This document shows, in pieces, positions 53,587-63,098 of a stretch of 64,000 nt of DNA. Within the stretch, counting starts at the first letter, position 1; every line of letters starts with the position of its first letter. The notes under the pieces were generated by a model. It was not told the origin of the DNA, did no database searches, and was given only the letters and a program-made list of their open reading frames with translations. A program made the position numbers and the translations under genes. This stretch comes from Plantago ovata (Eukaryota > Streptophyta > Magnoliopsida > Lamiales > Plantaginaceae). Where the stretch lies: assembly GCA_028274465.1 (NCBI GenBank), contig CM051458.1, positions 57,711,253 through 57,775,252 of the forward strand, written 5' to 3'.

Positions 53587-54719
53587 GAAGGAGTTAGAGA
53601 AATGACAAAATTCTTTAACTCACATTTCCTTTCTCTGCAAATTTTAGCCTGAATCTACTGTACCTCCGGTCAAAAAGCAAACTATCTTTTTCGTACACAT
53701 TTTCTTCTCTATAAAAGAAATGGCACCAAAGAGACAGTCATCTCAGTCCTCCAAGTCGTCTAAGGTTGACAGTGCTGAAAAACGCACTGCTCCGGTGACT
53801 ACTCCGGTTTCAAACTCAACGAAAGTTGTGTTGATAGGATCTCAGAAAAACCTATACCTTCTTCATATCTTGATACTGCAAAGTGTGAGATGATGATGCA
53901 ATGGGGTGGATTTGCAAAGGAGAAGTACATTCGATACTTCTATGAACAAGAACTCGATGATGAAAATGAAGAGGCGCTTGAATTTATCAAGCAGCAAGGC
54001 CTCATGAACTTTATATCTGCTCGCACTAAGCAAGTGAGCATGCTGGACATTATGGAGTTCTACAATAATGCAGAAATCCAGTCCCTAACTGATAGTAAAG
54101 GAGTCACTGAAAAAGTGATCTTTACTACAGTTCAGAACACGCAAATCGTCCTGAAATGGACTGATTTAGCGGAAATCTTTCAGCTTCCAACCACTGGAAC
54201 TGAAGATGACGTCACTGCCACTGACAAAGAAATTGAAGCTTTCTACAGTGACGTCAGAAATGAGAAAATGAAGAAAGGAGAGATTGCTCCCGTGACTTGG
54301 ACAAAGCACGTTAGAGGAAGCATCTTCTGCCATTCACTTGGTCTAGTAGCTCTGCTACTGATTAAAGTTTTTGACTCCCAAGTTGGAGGAATAGACCAGT
54401 AGGCCTGAGAAGGTGGCCGCTGCTGATGCATATCATGAAAATAAAACGGAACTTAACTGGGCTAAGTACATTTTCAACAGGCTTGTTGATTGTGTCACTA
54501 AGTTCAAGGTAAAGGTAGAAGACAACAAGGTCTCACCTTCCTTTCCAGTTATGTATGGAATAAAGATATGCTATATCCTTGAACATTTCAGGATTCAGCT
54601 GAGAAACCCATTGCCAATCAAGAAATTTGTATGCAATGTGGGAAGATCCTTCTACAAGCAGAATGTACCTAAGTTGCTGGCAAGAAACTTGAAAAATCTA
54701 AGAAAACAACAGCTGCAGG

Positions 54720-54819
54720 NNNNNNNNNNNNNNNNNNNNNNNNNNNNNNNNNNNNNNNNNNNNNNNNNNNNNNNNNNNNNNNNNNNNNNNNNNNNNNNNN
54801 NNNNNNNNNNNNNNNNNNN
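54720..54819. other. Assembly gap (100 N)
   Basis: Exactly 100 N inside ORF3 of element H. The sequence on the right repeats the sequence on the left with many single-base indels. Confidence 0.99.
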
Positions 54820-55280
54820 GAAATGAGAACATGAAGAAAGGAGGAGATTGATTCCCGTGGACTTGGACCAAGCACGTTAAGAGGAAGCATCTCTGCCATT
54901 CACTTGGTCTAGTAGCTCGTACTCATTACAGTTTTGGACTCCCAAGTTGGAGGGAATAGACCAAGTAGGCCTGAGACGTGGCCGCTGCTGATGCATATTA
55001 CATGAAAATAAAACGGAACTTAACGGGTCTAAGTACATTTTCAACAGGCTTGTTGATGTGTTACTAAGTTCACGTAAGGTAGAAGACAAACAAGGTCCAC
55101 CTTCCTTTCCAGTTATGTATGGAATAAAGATATGCTATATCCTGAACATTTCAGGATCAGCTGAGAAACCCATTGCCATCAAGAAATTTGTATGCAATGT
55201 GGGAAGATCCTTCTACAGCAGAATGTACCTAAGTTTGCTGGCAAGAAACTTGAAAAAATCTAAGAAACAACAGTGCAGGT
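54820..55280 (+). repeat. Indel-rich repeat of pre-gap sequence
   Basis: This stretch repeats 54258-54719 in the same order but with many one-base insertions and deletions, mostly at homopolymers. Beyond about 55280 the sequence continues once only. It is probably an unmerged contig end from noisy long reads rather than a true duplication. Confidence 0.85.
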
Positions 55281-56354
55281 GTTGTCAGCACAAGTCAGCA
55301 AGAAAGGTATACAACAGCTGCAAATGTCACCACTCAGCAACTTAGAGATGAAACTGTTGTAGATGGTGGTGACAAAGACAAAACTGTTGTAGATGATGAT
55401 CAACAAGGTACGTGTACAACAACCGTTGCTGAAAATGCAACTACTGACGCCTCTGCTGGAAAACTGAAGAAATCTAACAAGAAAAAGAGGAAAGCTGATG
55501 ATGACACTCAGACTGCAGCGTCATCAGCAAACCCTGTACCAAAGAGGAAAAGGACAAGTAACACAAGGAAGAAAACACTGGCTCGCAAGTCAGTCACTAT
55601 TGTCCATGACCTCTCAGACAATTCCCAGACAATTGCTGAAACGCAAGTTCCAGTAGATGTTGACAAGGTAGTTACTGAAGCCTATGTCAGCAACATTGAA
55701 GTGTCTGCAGAAGCCTTCAATGATCGCCTCAACGTTGATGCTTCTACTGAGAACAGACCACAAGGCGGTGAAAATGAAATTCCTGCCCAAGTCCCAGATA
55801 TCTACATTGTAGATAATCTAGATGATCAAACTCTGGAACCAGCAAGTGATATTGCTGCTGATCTGCAAACTGCGGCACTTGCTGATGCTGCTGAAAAGAT
55901 GGTTGCTGAACAAGCAACTCATCAAGTTGCTGAAACCCCGGTTGCTGAAGAACCAGTTGCTGAGACAGCAATGGTTCAAGTTCCAGAAGTTGCTGAAGAA
56001 ACACAAGAAGCACTATTCAACGACGCATCTCGTGATGCTGAGAATACTGGCCCAAGTTCACCAAAGACATCAATTGACAAAGTCCAGCTTGTACTGGAAG
56101 CTATAAGCCAACAAATGGAGTTGGAGATTGAAGAATCATCCAATAAATCCATTGATGTCTTCATGACAAACAGTGAGCTTAAAGGTCAAGATGCTTCTGC
56201 TCAACTTGTCATTTCAGAGACAAGGGAGATTGATGAAACCGCGCAGCTTTCTCAAACAGAGCAAGCCAAGAAGTCTGCTGAAGAAACAGTCCCAGAAAAT
56301 GAAGAAACTGTTAATGCTGAAAGGACTGAGCCACAACCTGTCCTTCTTCAGCAG

Positions 56355-56429
56355 GTAGATAACTCAACCATCAGTAAAACTTCACTTTCTGAAACTTATT
56401 CTTTTGCTAATATTATGTTATCTCTACAG
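56355..56429 (+). other. Intron-like segment 1 in ORF3, element H
   Basis: 75 nt, phase 0, CAGCAG|GTAGATAAC ... TGCTAATATT ... TCTCTACAG|ACT. It has no in-frame stop. Confidence 0.45.
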
Positions 56430-56498
56430 ACTTCTCAAGATGCAAGTCAGATGGTTGCTGAAGCCTCTGCACCAGAATCAACACTCCCTGCTCAGCAG

Positions 56499-56570
56499 GT
56501 AGTTAAAGTTTTTGGTAATGAAACTAAGTTTGACAGCTTAGTACTTGTATCTAACTCAAATTTATTTCAG
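56499..56570 (+). other. Intron-like segment 2 in ORF3, element H
   Basis: 72 nt, phase 0, CAGCAG|GTAGTTAAAG ... ATCTAACTC ... TTTATTTCAG|GAT. It has no in-frame stop. Confidence 0.45.
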
Positions 56571-56648
56571 GATGAACAAATGGAGGATGCTACTCAAGCT
56601 CCTCAAGGAATGGAAATTGTACAACATGAGCTTGCTGAACCTTAGCAT

Positions 56649-56723
56649 GTAATTCATGTTTCAGCTTTGAACTCTAAAGCAATTATCCAAACCTATCCTG
56701 ATCTAAATATCGTTCTTTTTCAG
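56649..56723 (+). other. Intron-like segment 3 in ORF3, element H
   Basis: 75 nt, GCAT|GTAATTCATG ... GATCTAAAT ... CTTTTTCAG|GCT. The exon side of the donor is mutated relative to F (CAT for CAG). Confidence 0.4.
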
Positions 56724-57014
56724 GCTCAAAAGGAGACCACTAAAGTGGTGCACATCACTGAAGATCAACAAGTGAGTTCTGAGGAACTGTACTTGAACTT
56801 CAAAAGAACAACTTTGTCAAGAGTTGCTAAGTCCGTCAGCAACTGGCAAAGGTACAGACGAATGGATTTTTCAGATCTCCATCTTCATCTTTCAAACGAG
56901 AAAAAGAGATCTTCTCTGCTGAAGCTCGAGACATCCGTTCACTCCATACTTCCTGAAGATATGACATATTCTTAGCAAATCAGCTCAAATCTGATTGCTC
57001 AAATCAGAGAGAAT

Positions 57015-59645
57015 ATGAAGGCAAAATTCAAGAGTGCCTCTCCATCTGAACAAGCTGTGATGCTCAAGGGTTCATTTGTACCCGTGGTGGATGATCCCCA
57101 CAAAATAAATGAGGAAGAGGAAGTAACGAGTGTTGCTTTATACAAGCATCTCGAGCTAGTAATTCTGACTGATGATGATGAAGAGGAAGAAGATGAAAAT
57201 ATTCCAACTGATCCCAGTGATGATGAAGGGAAAGATTCAAAGGACAAGAAAGATGACGACGATGACAATCAAGGTCCAAGTCCTGATGCTGGTGGTTTAA
57301 AAATTACAGTTGCTGAAATTGAACCACAAGACAATCAGCAAGCTGAACAACCACAACCTCAGCATGAATCTCAACCTGCTCCTGCTGATACTGAAAATCA
57401 AGCACCTGTACAAGGTGCTGATACTGAAGAAGAATATGCCAGAAAGCGAGCTGCCTTGAAACATGGCAAAAGCCAACTTTCTGATGCCAAGGTCACTGAT
57501 GCAAACCTTGATGATGAAGATGAATTGGATGAAGATTACCAACGCGATCTACAAAACAGTCTCTTGATCCATGCAAGGCATACGCAGGATTTAGAAATTG
57601 GTCAATCTTCAGGAGTAAGACTACAGGAAGTCCCCTCCCTTCCACTTACTACTGGCGAAACTCCAGTAATTGAGTCTCAAACGTTGCCCTCAGCAACTAC
57701 TCAATTAAAACTAACTACTGGCGAAACTCCAGTAATTGAGTCTCAAACGTTGCCCTCAGCAACTACTCAATTAAAACTAACTACTGGCGAAACTCCAGTA
57801 ATTGAGTCTCAAACGTTGCCCTCAGCAACTACTCAATTAAAACTAACTACTGGTGAAACTCCAGTTGTTGAGTCTGAAGCGTTGCCATCAGCAACCACTC
57901 AACCAAAAGGAAATGAAGCTGCTGACTTAGGTTCCAAGGTTGCTGACCTTGATGAATCTGAGGATGGCGATGATTTATCAGCAAATGAGGATGAACAATC
58001 CAAGAGAGATCCTAAAGTGGTTCAAATTCCTCCTCCTGACTACATAAATGATATAGATGATGATCTGAGAGGAGAATTGCTGATGAAGGATGATCAGTTT
58101 GCTTCAGAACTAAAAGTTCATTCCTTGACCCCAAACCTAGTGCCGTTCCCACGAGTTGAGGAGTTTACTCCTAGAATTTTGGCACTGAAGAAAGTCCATG
58201 ATGCCTGCAAAGCAGAAGATGAGGCATTGCTTGCTGAGAGCCCGCTTGACATTGGGAAAATATTGGCTACGATGCTGAGACGCACTACTACTCTTACAAT
58301 AGCTCAGAAAGACATAAGTCTTTATCACAAGAGCTATGAAGAAGATGTAAGTCAAGCACTCAAGCTCGCAAAGACCGCTCTAGTAAAGGCTTAGACTTTC
58401 ATGGATGATAAGGTCGCAACAGAGAAAAGACATGAAGAGAACATGGTGAGTATTCGAAAGGAGTTGTAAAAAATGACTTCTGATCAGCAACAAATCATCA
58501 TGAAATACAACAGTTTAAGTACTCTTGCTGAAAATTGCAATGAGTTCTATTCTCTGCACGTCACTCCGATGTTACAATCCATGTCTAAGGGGGAAAAGAG
58601 AAGTACAAGAAAAAGAACCCAAACCCCTCCTACTGTTGATGAGCCACTGCCCATAGAACCTCTTGCTGAAAGAGAGCAAAGTTCTAAAAGGCAAGCAGAA
58701 TCTGAGTTAAATTCAGTAAGTCCCAAAAAGAGAAAAACTGCTGCTGAAACTCAAGATTTTTGCCATACTGAAAGTCATCAAGATCTGAATGAAGATGATG
58801 ATGATGACAATCAGACAATAGCTCAAGCCATAAGAGCTAGACCAATTACAGCCTTAACTCCGTCTGGCCAATCAAAACATTTCTCTTCTGACTCAAGATC
58901 TTCAGCAAGAGATCAAGACAATGCAAAGTCAAGAAGAAGAAGGCAAAGACAGGAAGAAAAGAGGCTGGCCAGCATTGCTATTGGCTCCGGCATCGAGTAT
59001 ACAAAGACCAGCAATGATACCACTCAGAATGTGATCAGAAACATTCATGGTTGCTGGATCTTAAAGCTGGAAGACTTGCTGGTGAATGAGTTCTTTCCTA
59101 CAGCCATATTGAACCAAATGTTCACATGGATTGAACTCAAGGTAAAAAGGAAAGAAAGGGAAGAGTCCCTTCCAAGAAATATTGCTGGGAGATGGTTGAA
59201 TCTTGAGGCCTCAGTAAGAAGAACTGCAATTGGTAAGACTTATAGACAAGAACCTGATTTGATAAAACCAGTTGGCATTGCTTATTACTCTGACCCAGTA
59301 ACCAAGAAAACAAAGAAGAGACTTGGACTGATTCCTTATGAGTATTTCTATCTCACTGCTAAGGATCAAGAAGAAGATCTTCTCTGGCTGAGAAAGATTC
59401 ATCCTAAAAGCATTTCAGATACACAGCTTCTCCATGCCAGCAATTGGGGCATGCATTTGTGGGTAACTCACGACATGGAAATGAATGCTGAAAAGCATCA
59501 TCATACTGCCTGCAAAAATGCAAGAATTCTTCAACTACAAGTCCGTAGGCTTCTTGAGAACTACGAAAAGGACTGTGTTGAATTTACTACACTTGCTGAG
59601 AAGAGTGTAAGAGAGATTTTGAGAAAATCATCTGGAAGAGCTTAA
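57015..59645 (+). pseudogene. ORF3 C-terminal part, element H
   Basis: Collinear with the intact 802-codon frame of F. The stretch 57015-58394 has acidic runs, Gln/Pro-rich sequence and four tandem 22-residue repeats. CAG became TAG at 58392-58394. A second stop lies at 58467-58469, inside the coiled-coil-like region. 58473-59645 has basic clusters (SPKKRKTAAETQ, SRRRRQRQEEKR) and the conserved C-terminal domain (NVIRNIHGCWILKLEDLLVN ... SNWGMHLWV ... HHHTACKNARILQLQVRRLL). The upstream middle part is in the same frame with a few stops. ORF3 was therefore probably one protein of about 1,700 residues. The function is unknown. Confidence 0.82.
57645..57908 (+). repeat. Four 66-bp tandem repeats in ORF3
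   Basis: Units at 57645-57710, 57711-57776, 57777-57842 and 57843-57908. The first three are almost identical and the fourth diverged. Each encodes TTGETPVIESQTLPSATTQL plus LK. F has three units, one of them shortened, so copy number varies. Confidence 0.95.
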
Positions 59646-59910
59646 CTCTCTGTAATAGTTTTTGTTAAAGTTTTGTTTTTGCTGATTTTGTTTAGTTATC
59701 TCTGCTACTTCTTGTAAACTTCTGAAAGATAACTATCAGCAATGAAGCTTTTGACTCTTATTGGTTTTTGATTATGCAATGTACTTATGCTTACTGTTTA
59801 ATTATTCAAGTATGCTTGCATTAATCAACTGATTTATTCAACATCAGAAACCTCTAAAAGGGTATCAATTAATTTAGCCATGGATTGCTAACATCAAAAA
59901 GGGGGAAATT
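59646..59910 (+). other. 3' non-coding stretch and polypurine tract, H
   Basis: No gene is present. It ends with the purine tract AAAAAGGGGGAAA (59896-59908) immediately before the 3' LTR, the same as in F. Confidence 0.8.
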
Positions 59911-61486
59911 TTTTAGGAAACTTGTAATTTTTGATGAGCAATTAACCATGCTAAAGTAAGGAAAGTCCAGTAACTAGTACTCTTAAGGTCCATAGGAATT
60001 TAGAATTTTAAGGACATTGTAAAAGAGGAACGTTTGCTGAAGACTTAGAGTAGGTGCTAGATAGGTTGGTTTTAAAGCTTATGATGTATCTTGTTTTCTG
60101 AAAAGAAAATAACCTATTGAAGCATTTGCTGATGATGTACTTTGTTTTTACAAACAAACTATTGAAGCATTTAGAACCGCTCAGAATCTTGAAGATTTCG
60201 AAGACTGAAGACTAGAAGATTTCTGAAGACTGGTATCTACAAAGGCACATGTTGCTCAGAAAGTGGAAACTTCAGCAACAACATTGCATAAGAGAAAATC
60301 TATATGACAGAGTAGGTTGTGCTTGCTGAAACTGAGACTGACCACTTGCTGATGGAACATATGTGACCTCTTGCTGAAAGTACTTGTATTTGCGCTCCAA
60401 TGTTACTGTTTGAATTCTATTCAAAAGAGCATTAAATGCAAAGCATGCACGCGAAGGACATGAAGACTAGAAGACAAGCAAGGACGCTGCTGAAAGTACA
60501 AAAGCAAGATAGTGACATTTTAAGGAACAAAAGCCTTAGAATTTGAAATTCAAACGGCTCCTTATTTTCACTATAAATAGAGGTCATCCGGCAAAGAGTT
60601 GAAGTGTGTCAACAACGTGATCATACTCTCACTTGTGCTTAAACTCACATACTCTTCAATACTCCTACTGCCATTGATCCGTTCTAAGACTTAAAGCTTG
60701 AAAAAGCTACTTGTGAAGAAGTAGAATTTACACGACTAAGAAATTAATTAAGTGTTCTTTCTTTCTTTCGAACAAGAACAAGTCTTGACACCAGAAACAA
60801 TCAAACTTGTTTACTGCAAAGTATTCAAAGTTTTGTTTCTTAGATTACTTGTTGTAACTGAATAAGTTATAATTAAGTTATCTCATCCCAAAACTCTCTA
60901 ACTGAAAATACACCCTTTCAGGCGTGATATTCAGGGGGAACTTAATCGAGCATAGTTTTGTTGATTAAAAGTACCAAGTTTGGTGGAGAACAAGATTGCG
61001 TTCTCTAGATTAGGTTGGAGACGAAGCAAGTGCGCTTTGGTTTCTGTTTGAATCGCTCTAGATAGGTGTTGTAAGGAACCTCAATCTTGTCTTAGTGGAT
61101 TCAGTCCTAGAAAGGACAAAGTGGATTAGTTGAGAGATTACGCCACTCTCAGATACCACTATAAAAGTGTTTGTGTGATTTACTTACTGTACTTCGTTTT
61201 CAGCAAATCATATCTATCTGTACACAGCCACTCACATCACTTGCTGAAACCTTCATTTACTGAAGGAGCACTTATTGTATCAAAGACTTCCGCTCTCTGA
61301 TTTTAAGTATCAGCAAACCTAGTTACGGTGAAGTAACTTGCGCTTGCCGAGAAAGTTAAGTATCAGCAAACTCATTACTGAAAAGTAATAAGCACTTGCT
61401 GAGAAAGTTTTAAACGACGAAAGTTTGAAAAGACTATTCACCCCCCCCCCCCCCTAGTCTTTTTTTGTTGTTTAAAGGGACCAACA
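59911..61486 (+). repeat. 3' LTR of element H
   Basis: 1,576 bp, the same length as the 5' LTR. It begins TTTTAGGAAACTTG, so the terminal TG is TT here. It ends GGGACCAACA. TATA box 60572-60580, 14-base C tract 61441-61454. The GGAAT duplication follows. Confidence 0.95.
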
Positions 61487-61699
61487 GGAATATAAAAGGA
61501 AAAATAAAATAAAATTAAAGGATGAAAGAAAAAGAAAAAGAGGAAAATATGATAAGGGCTTGTTTGGGGAGGTAAGTTTTTCGAAATTTTGGGAAGTGGT
61601 CAACTTAAATGGGGTAAAATGTAATAGTTCAACTAGTAGGGGGAAATTGAAATGGCATGCACTAACATGGGTTCTTTATGAAAATTTCCCTAAATAATA

Positions 61700-62581
61700 T
61701 GAGACATCTAATTAAAGTAATATAATAAGTCGATTGATTTACCCAATTGATTGACCTACCAATCAATTTTAATCCGTTGATCTTGCTTATCCAATTTCAA
61801 TCTGGTGCGTACATGTGTCATTAGTTAATTAAAAGATGTAGGGTTCGAATCCTGTTGGCGTGATTTTTCTCCATTATTTTTATTATTATTTTTATTGAAG
61901 GTGTTTGGTTCAAATCTTTTTGGCGTGATTTTTCTCTATTATTTGTATCATGATTTTAGTTGAAGGTGTTGGCTTCAAATCTTATTGACGTAATGTTTTT
62001 CTTTTTTATTTATTCTCTTCTTAAATTTTTATTTTTTAACATAAAGTTGTATGACGTATTATACTTAATTTTAGAAATAACCATGATATGTTCTTATCGA
62101 AAAAGACATACTTTCTCCGTCCAATAATAAATGTAACACTTGATTTTGTTGACTTTTTCGATGGTCATTTTGACCTTAAATTATTCTTAAATCATACGAT
62201 AAAAATAACTAAAAACATCATATTATGAAACTAGAATGTTTATATGAACCACTTAACAATTGATGAAGAATACCAATTAACATGCGAAAAAGATGCATTG
62301 CAGATTTTGAAGTTGAATGTTTCCAAAGTCTAGAGATGTATCTGATGGTTCTTAACTCATCGGAAGAATACTTTTCGTATGTCTAATATAGTTCAATTCA
62401 AAACTATTAATTGCATAACTACAAAAACTATATACATTTATATCACACCATTTATATTAGGTTTAACTCAATTAGTTATTTTTTTATTACGTTTGAAGTC
62501 ATTATGTAAAGATTATTTATTCACTCCATTTATTTCAATATATTATTTAATAAAATAATAATGTTTTACAAGATTACGCTT
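61700..62581. other. AT-rich flank with tRNA-like tandem repeat
   Basis: No gene is seen. About 2.5 units of a 64-65 bp tandem repeat lie at 61842-62000, starting at 61842, 61907 and 61971. The first unit starts with GGTTCGAATCC, an exact polymerase III B-box word, and later units have GGTTCAAATC and GCTTCAAATC. A Stowaway-like CTCCGTCCAATAATAAATGT lies at 62115-62134 without a matching opposite end. Confidence 0.55.
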
Positions 62582-62611
62582 CACACGCGTAGCGTGTGAC
62601 GCGGTTCCTAG
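62582..62611 (+). mobile_element. Possible Helitron 3' end
   Basis: A perfect 7-bp hairpin CACACGC/GCGTGTG (62582-62598) is followed after 9 nt by CTAG (62608-62611) and then T. A short GC-rich hairpin about 10 nt before a CTRR end, abutting T, is the classic Helitron 3' terminus. No convincing 5' end (TC after A) was found, so the length is unknown. Confidence 0.5.
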
Positions 62612-63098
62612 TTATCATCTATGGAGTTCATATCCTAAATAATTATAAGGAACTAATTAGGAGCAATGTTTAGGGAATATGAGACCATAAATATCCATGA
62701 TCATCCACCACCCACCCCACTATCCAACTTTCAAATAAAAAATTAATTTATATCTCATCCACATACGTACTCTTCAACCAACCCACGACAACACCTAAAT
62801 TCACATTTATCCATGATCATCCACCATCAAACCAGTTCAATTTATTTATTTTTTCACTTTCTTATTATCATTTACTAATTATAATATAATAATTAAATAT
62901 AATTATAAAATTACTAAATTAATTTAGAAATTTTTTCCAATGTTCCGAAATAACAAATTAAGCATTATATTAATAAAGTAAAACCATGACCAAAGAAAAA
63001 CAAATTAATACTACAATACTTTCATAAATTGATTACACCGAAAAACATGCAATGCCGAATTATGAAAAAACAAAATAAAAAAACATATTTAGTCGTCC
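62612..63098. other. AT-rich intergenic sequence
   Basis: Very AT-rich. The phrase ATCCATGATCATCCACCA occurs twice (near 62691 and 62809). No gene is seen. Confidence 0.6.

Larger units (their letters stand above)
53720..56975 (+). pseudogene. ORF3 N-terminal and middle parts, element H
   Basis: Starts MAPKRQSSQSSKSSKVDSAE (Ser/Lys-rich). A small deletion near 53836 shifts to the frame open at 53890-54402: KYIRYFYEQELDDENEEALE, then MEFYNN and LKWTDLAEIFQLP, ending in a stop at 54400. The next segment (AAADAYHENKTELNWAKYIF ... YGIKICYILEHFRIQLRNPL) reaches the gap. After the gap a low-quality repeat of this segment is followed by basic sequence and a Glu/Gln/Ala-rich region open at 55701-56645. 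That region contains three intron-like GT-AG segments. A TAG at 56643 interrupts the last of these stretches. The EFY...W-LAEI-LP and NWAKYIF...MYGIKI patterns recall the accessory ORF of the Ty3 elements. Confidence 0.8.
45839..61486 (+). mobile_element. Complete Sirevirus element H
   Basis: 15,648 bp in the assembly (including 100 N and a probable artefactual duplication), flanked by the perfect target duplication GGAAT (45834-45838 and 61487-61491). The two LTRs are both 1,576 bp and very similar. I count about eight differences in the first 300 nt and fewer beyond. Order: LTR, iMet primer site, gag, pol lacking protease, hairpin array, internal purine tract, TATA-like box, ORF3, terminal purine tract, LTR. 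It inserted into a Mutator-like element. Confidence 0.95.
45200..61690. mobile_element. Mutator-like element split by element H
   Basis: Left arm 45200-45838 and right arm 61492-61690, about 840 bp once element H is removed. The outer flanks are a perfect 9-bp direct repeat TAAATAATA (45191-45199 and 61691-61699). The termini are imperfect inverted repeats of about 75 bp: left GGATAATTTTCATCAAGATC, right (reverse complement) GGGAAATTTTCATAAAGAAC. Further shared words are TGTTAGT and CTAGTT-AAC-A-TACA. A 9-bp duplication with long inverted ends is the Mutator pattern. There is no transposase, so it is non-autonomous. Confidence 0.7.

Noticed and set aside
55744..56013. Gln/Leu-rich open frame on the minus strand
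   Set aside because: It is the antisense of the repetitive VAE/GTTGCTGAA region of ORF3. Composition alone explains it.
61842..61852. tRNA gene suggested by GGTTCGAATCC
   Set aside because: No acceptor stem, anticodon arm or CCA-adjacent pairing could be built around it.
62109..62140. Stowaway MITE suggested by CTCCGTCCAATAATAAATG
   Set aside because: No matching inverted terminus or TA duplication found within 600 bp, so only a possible fragment.
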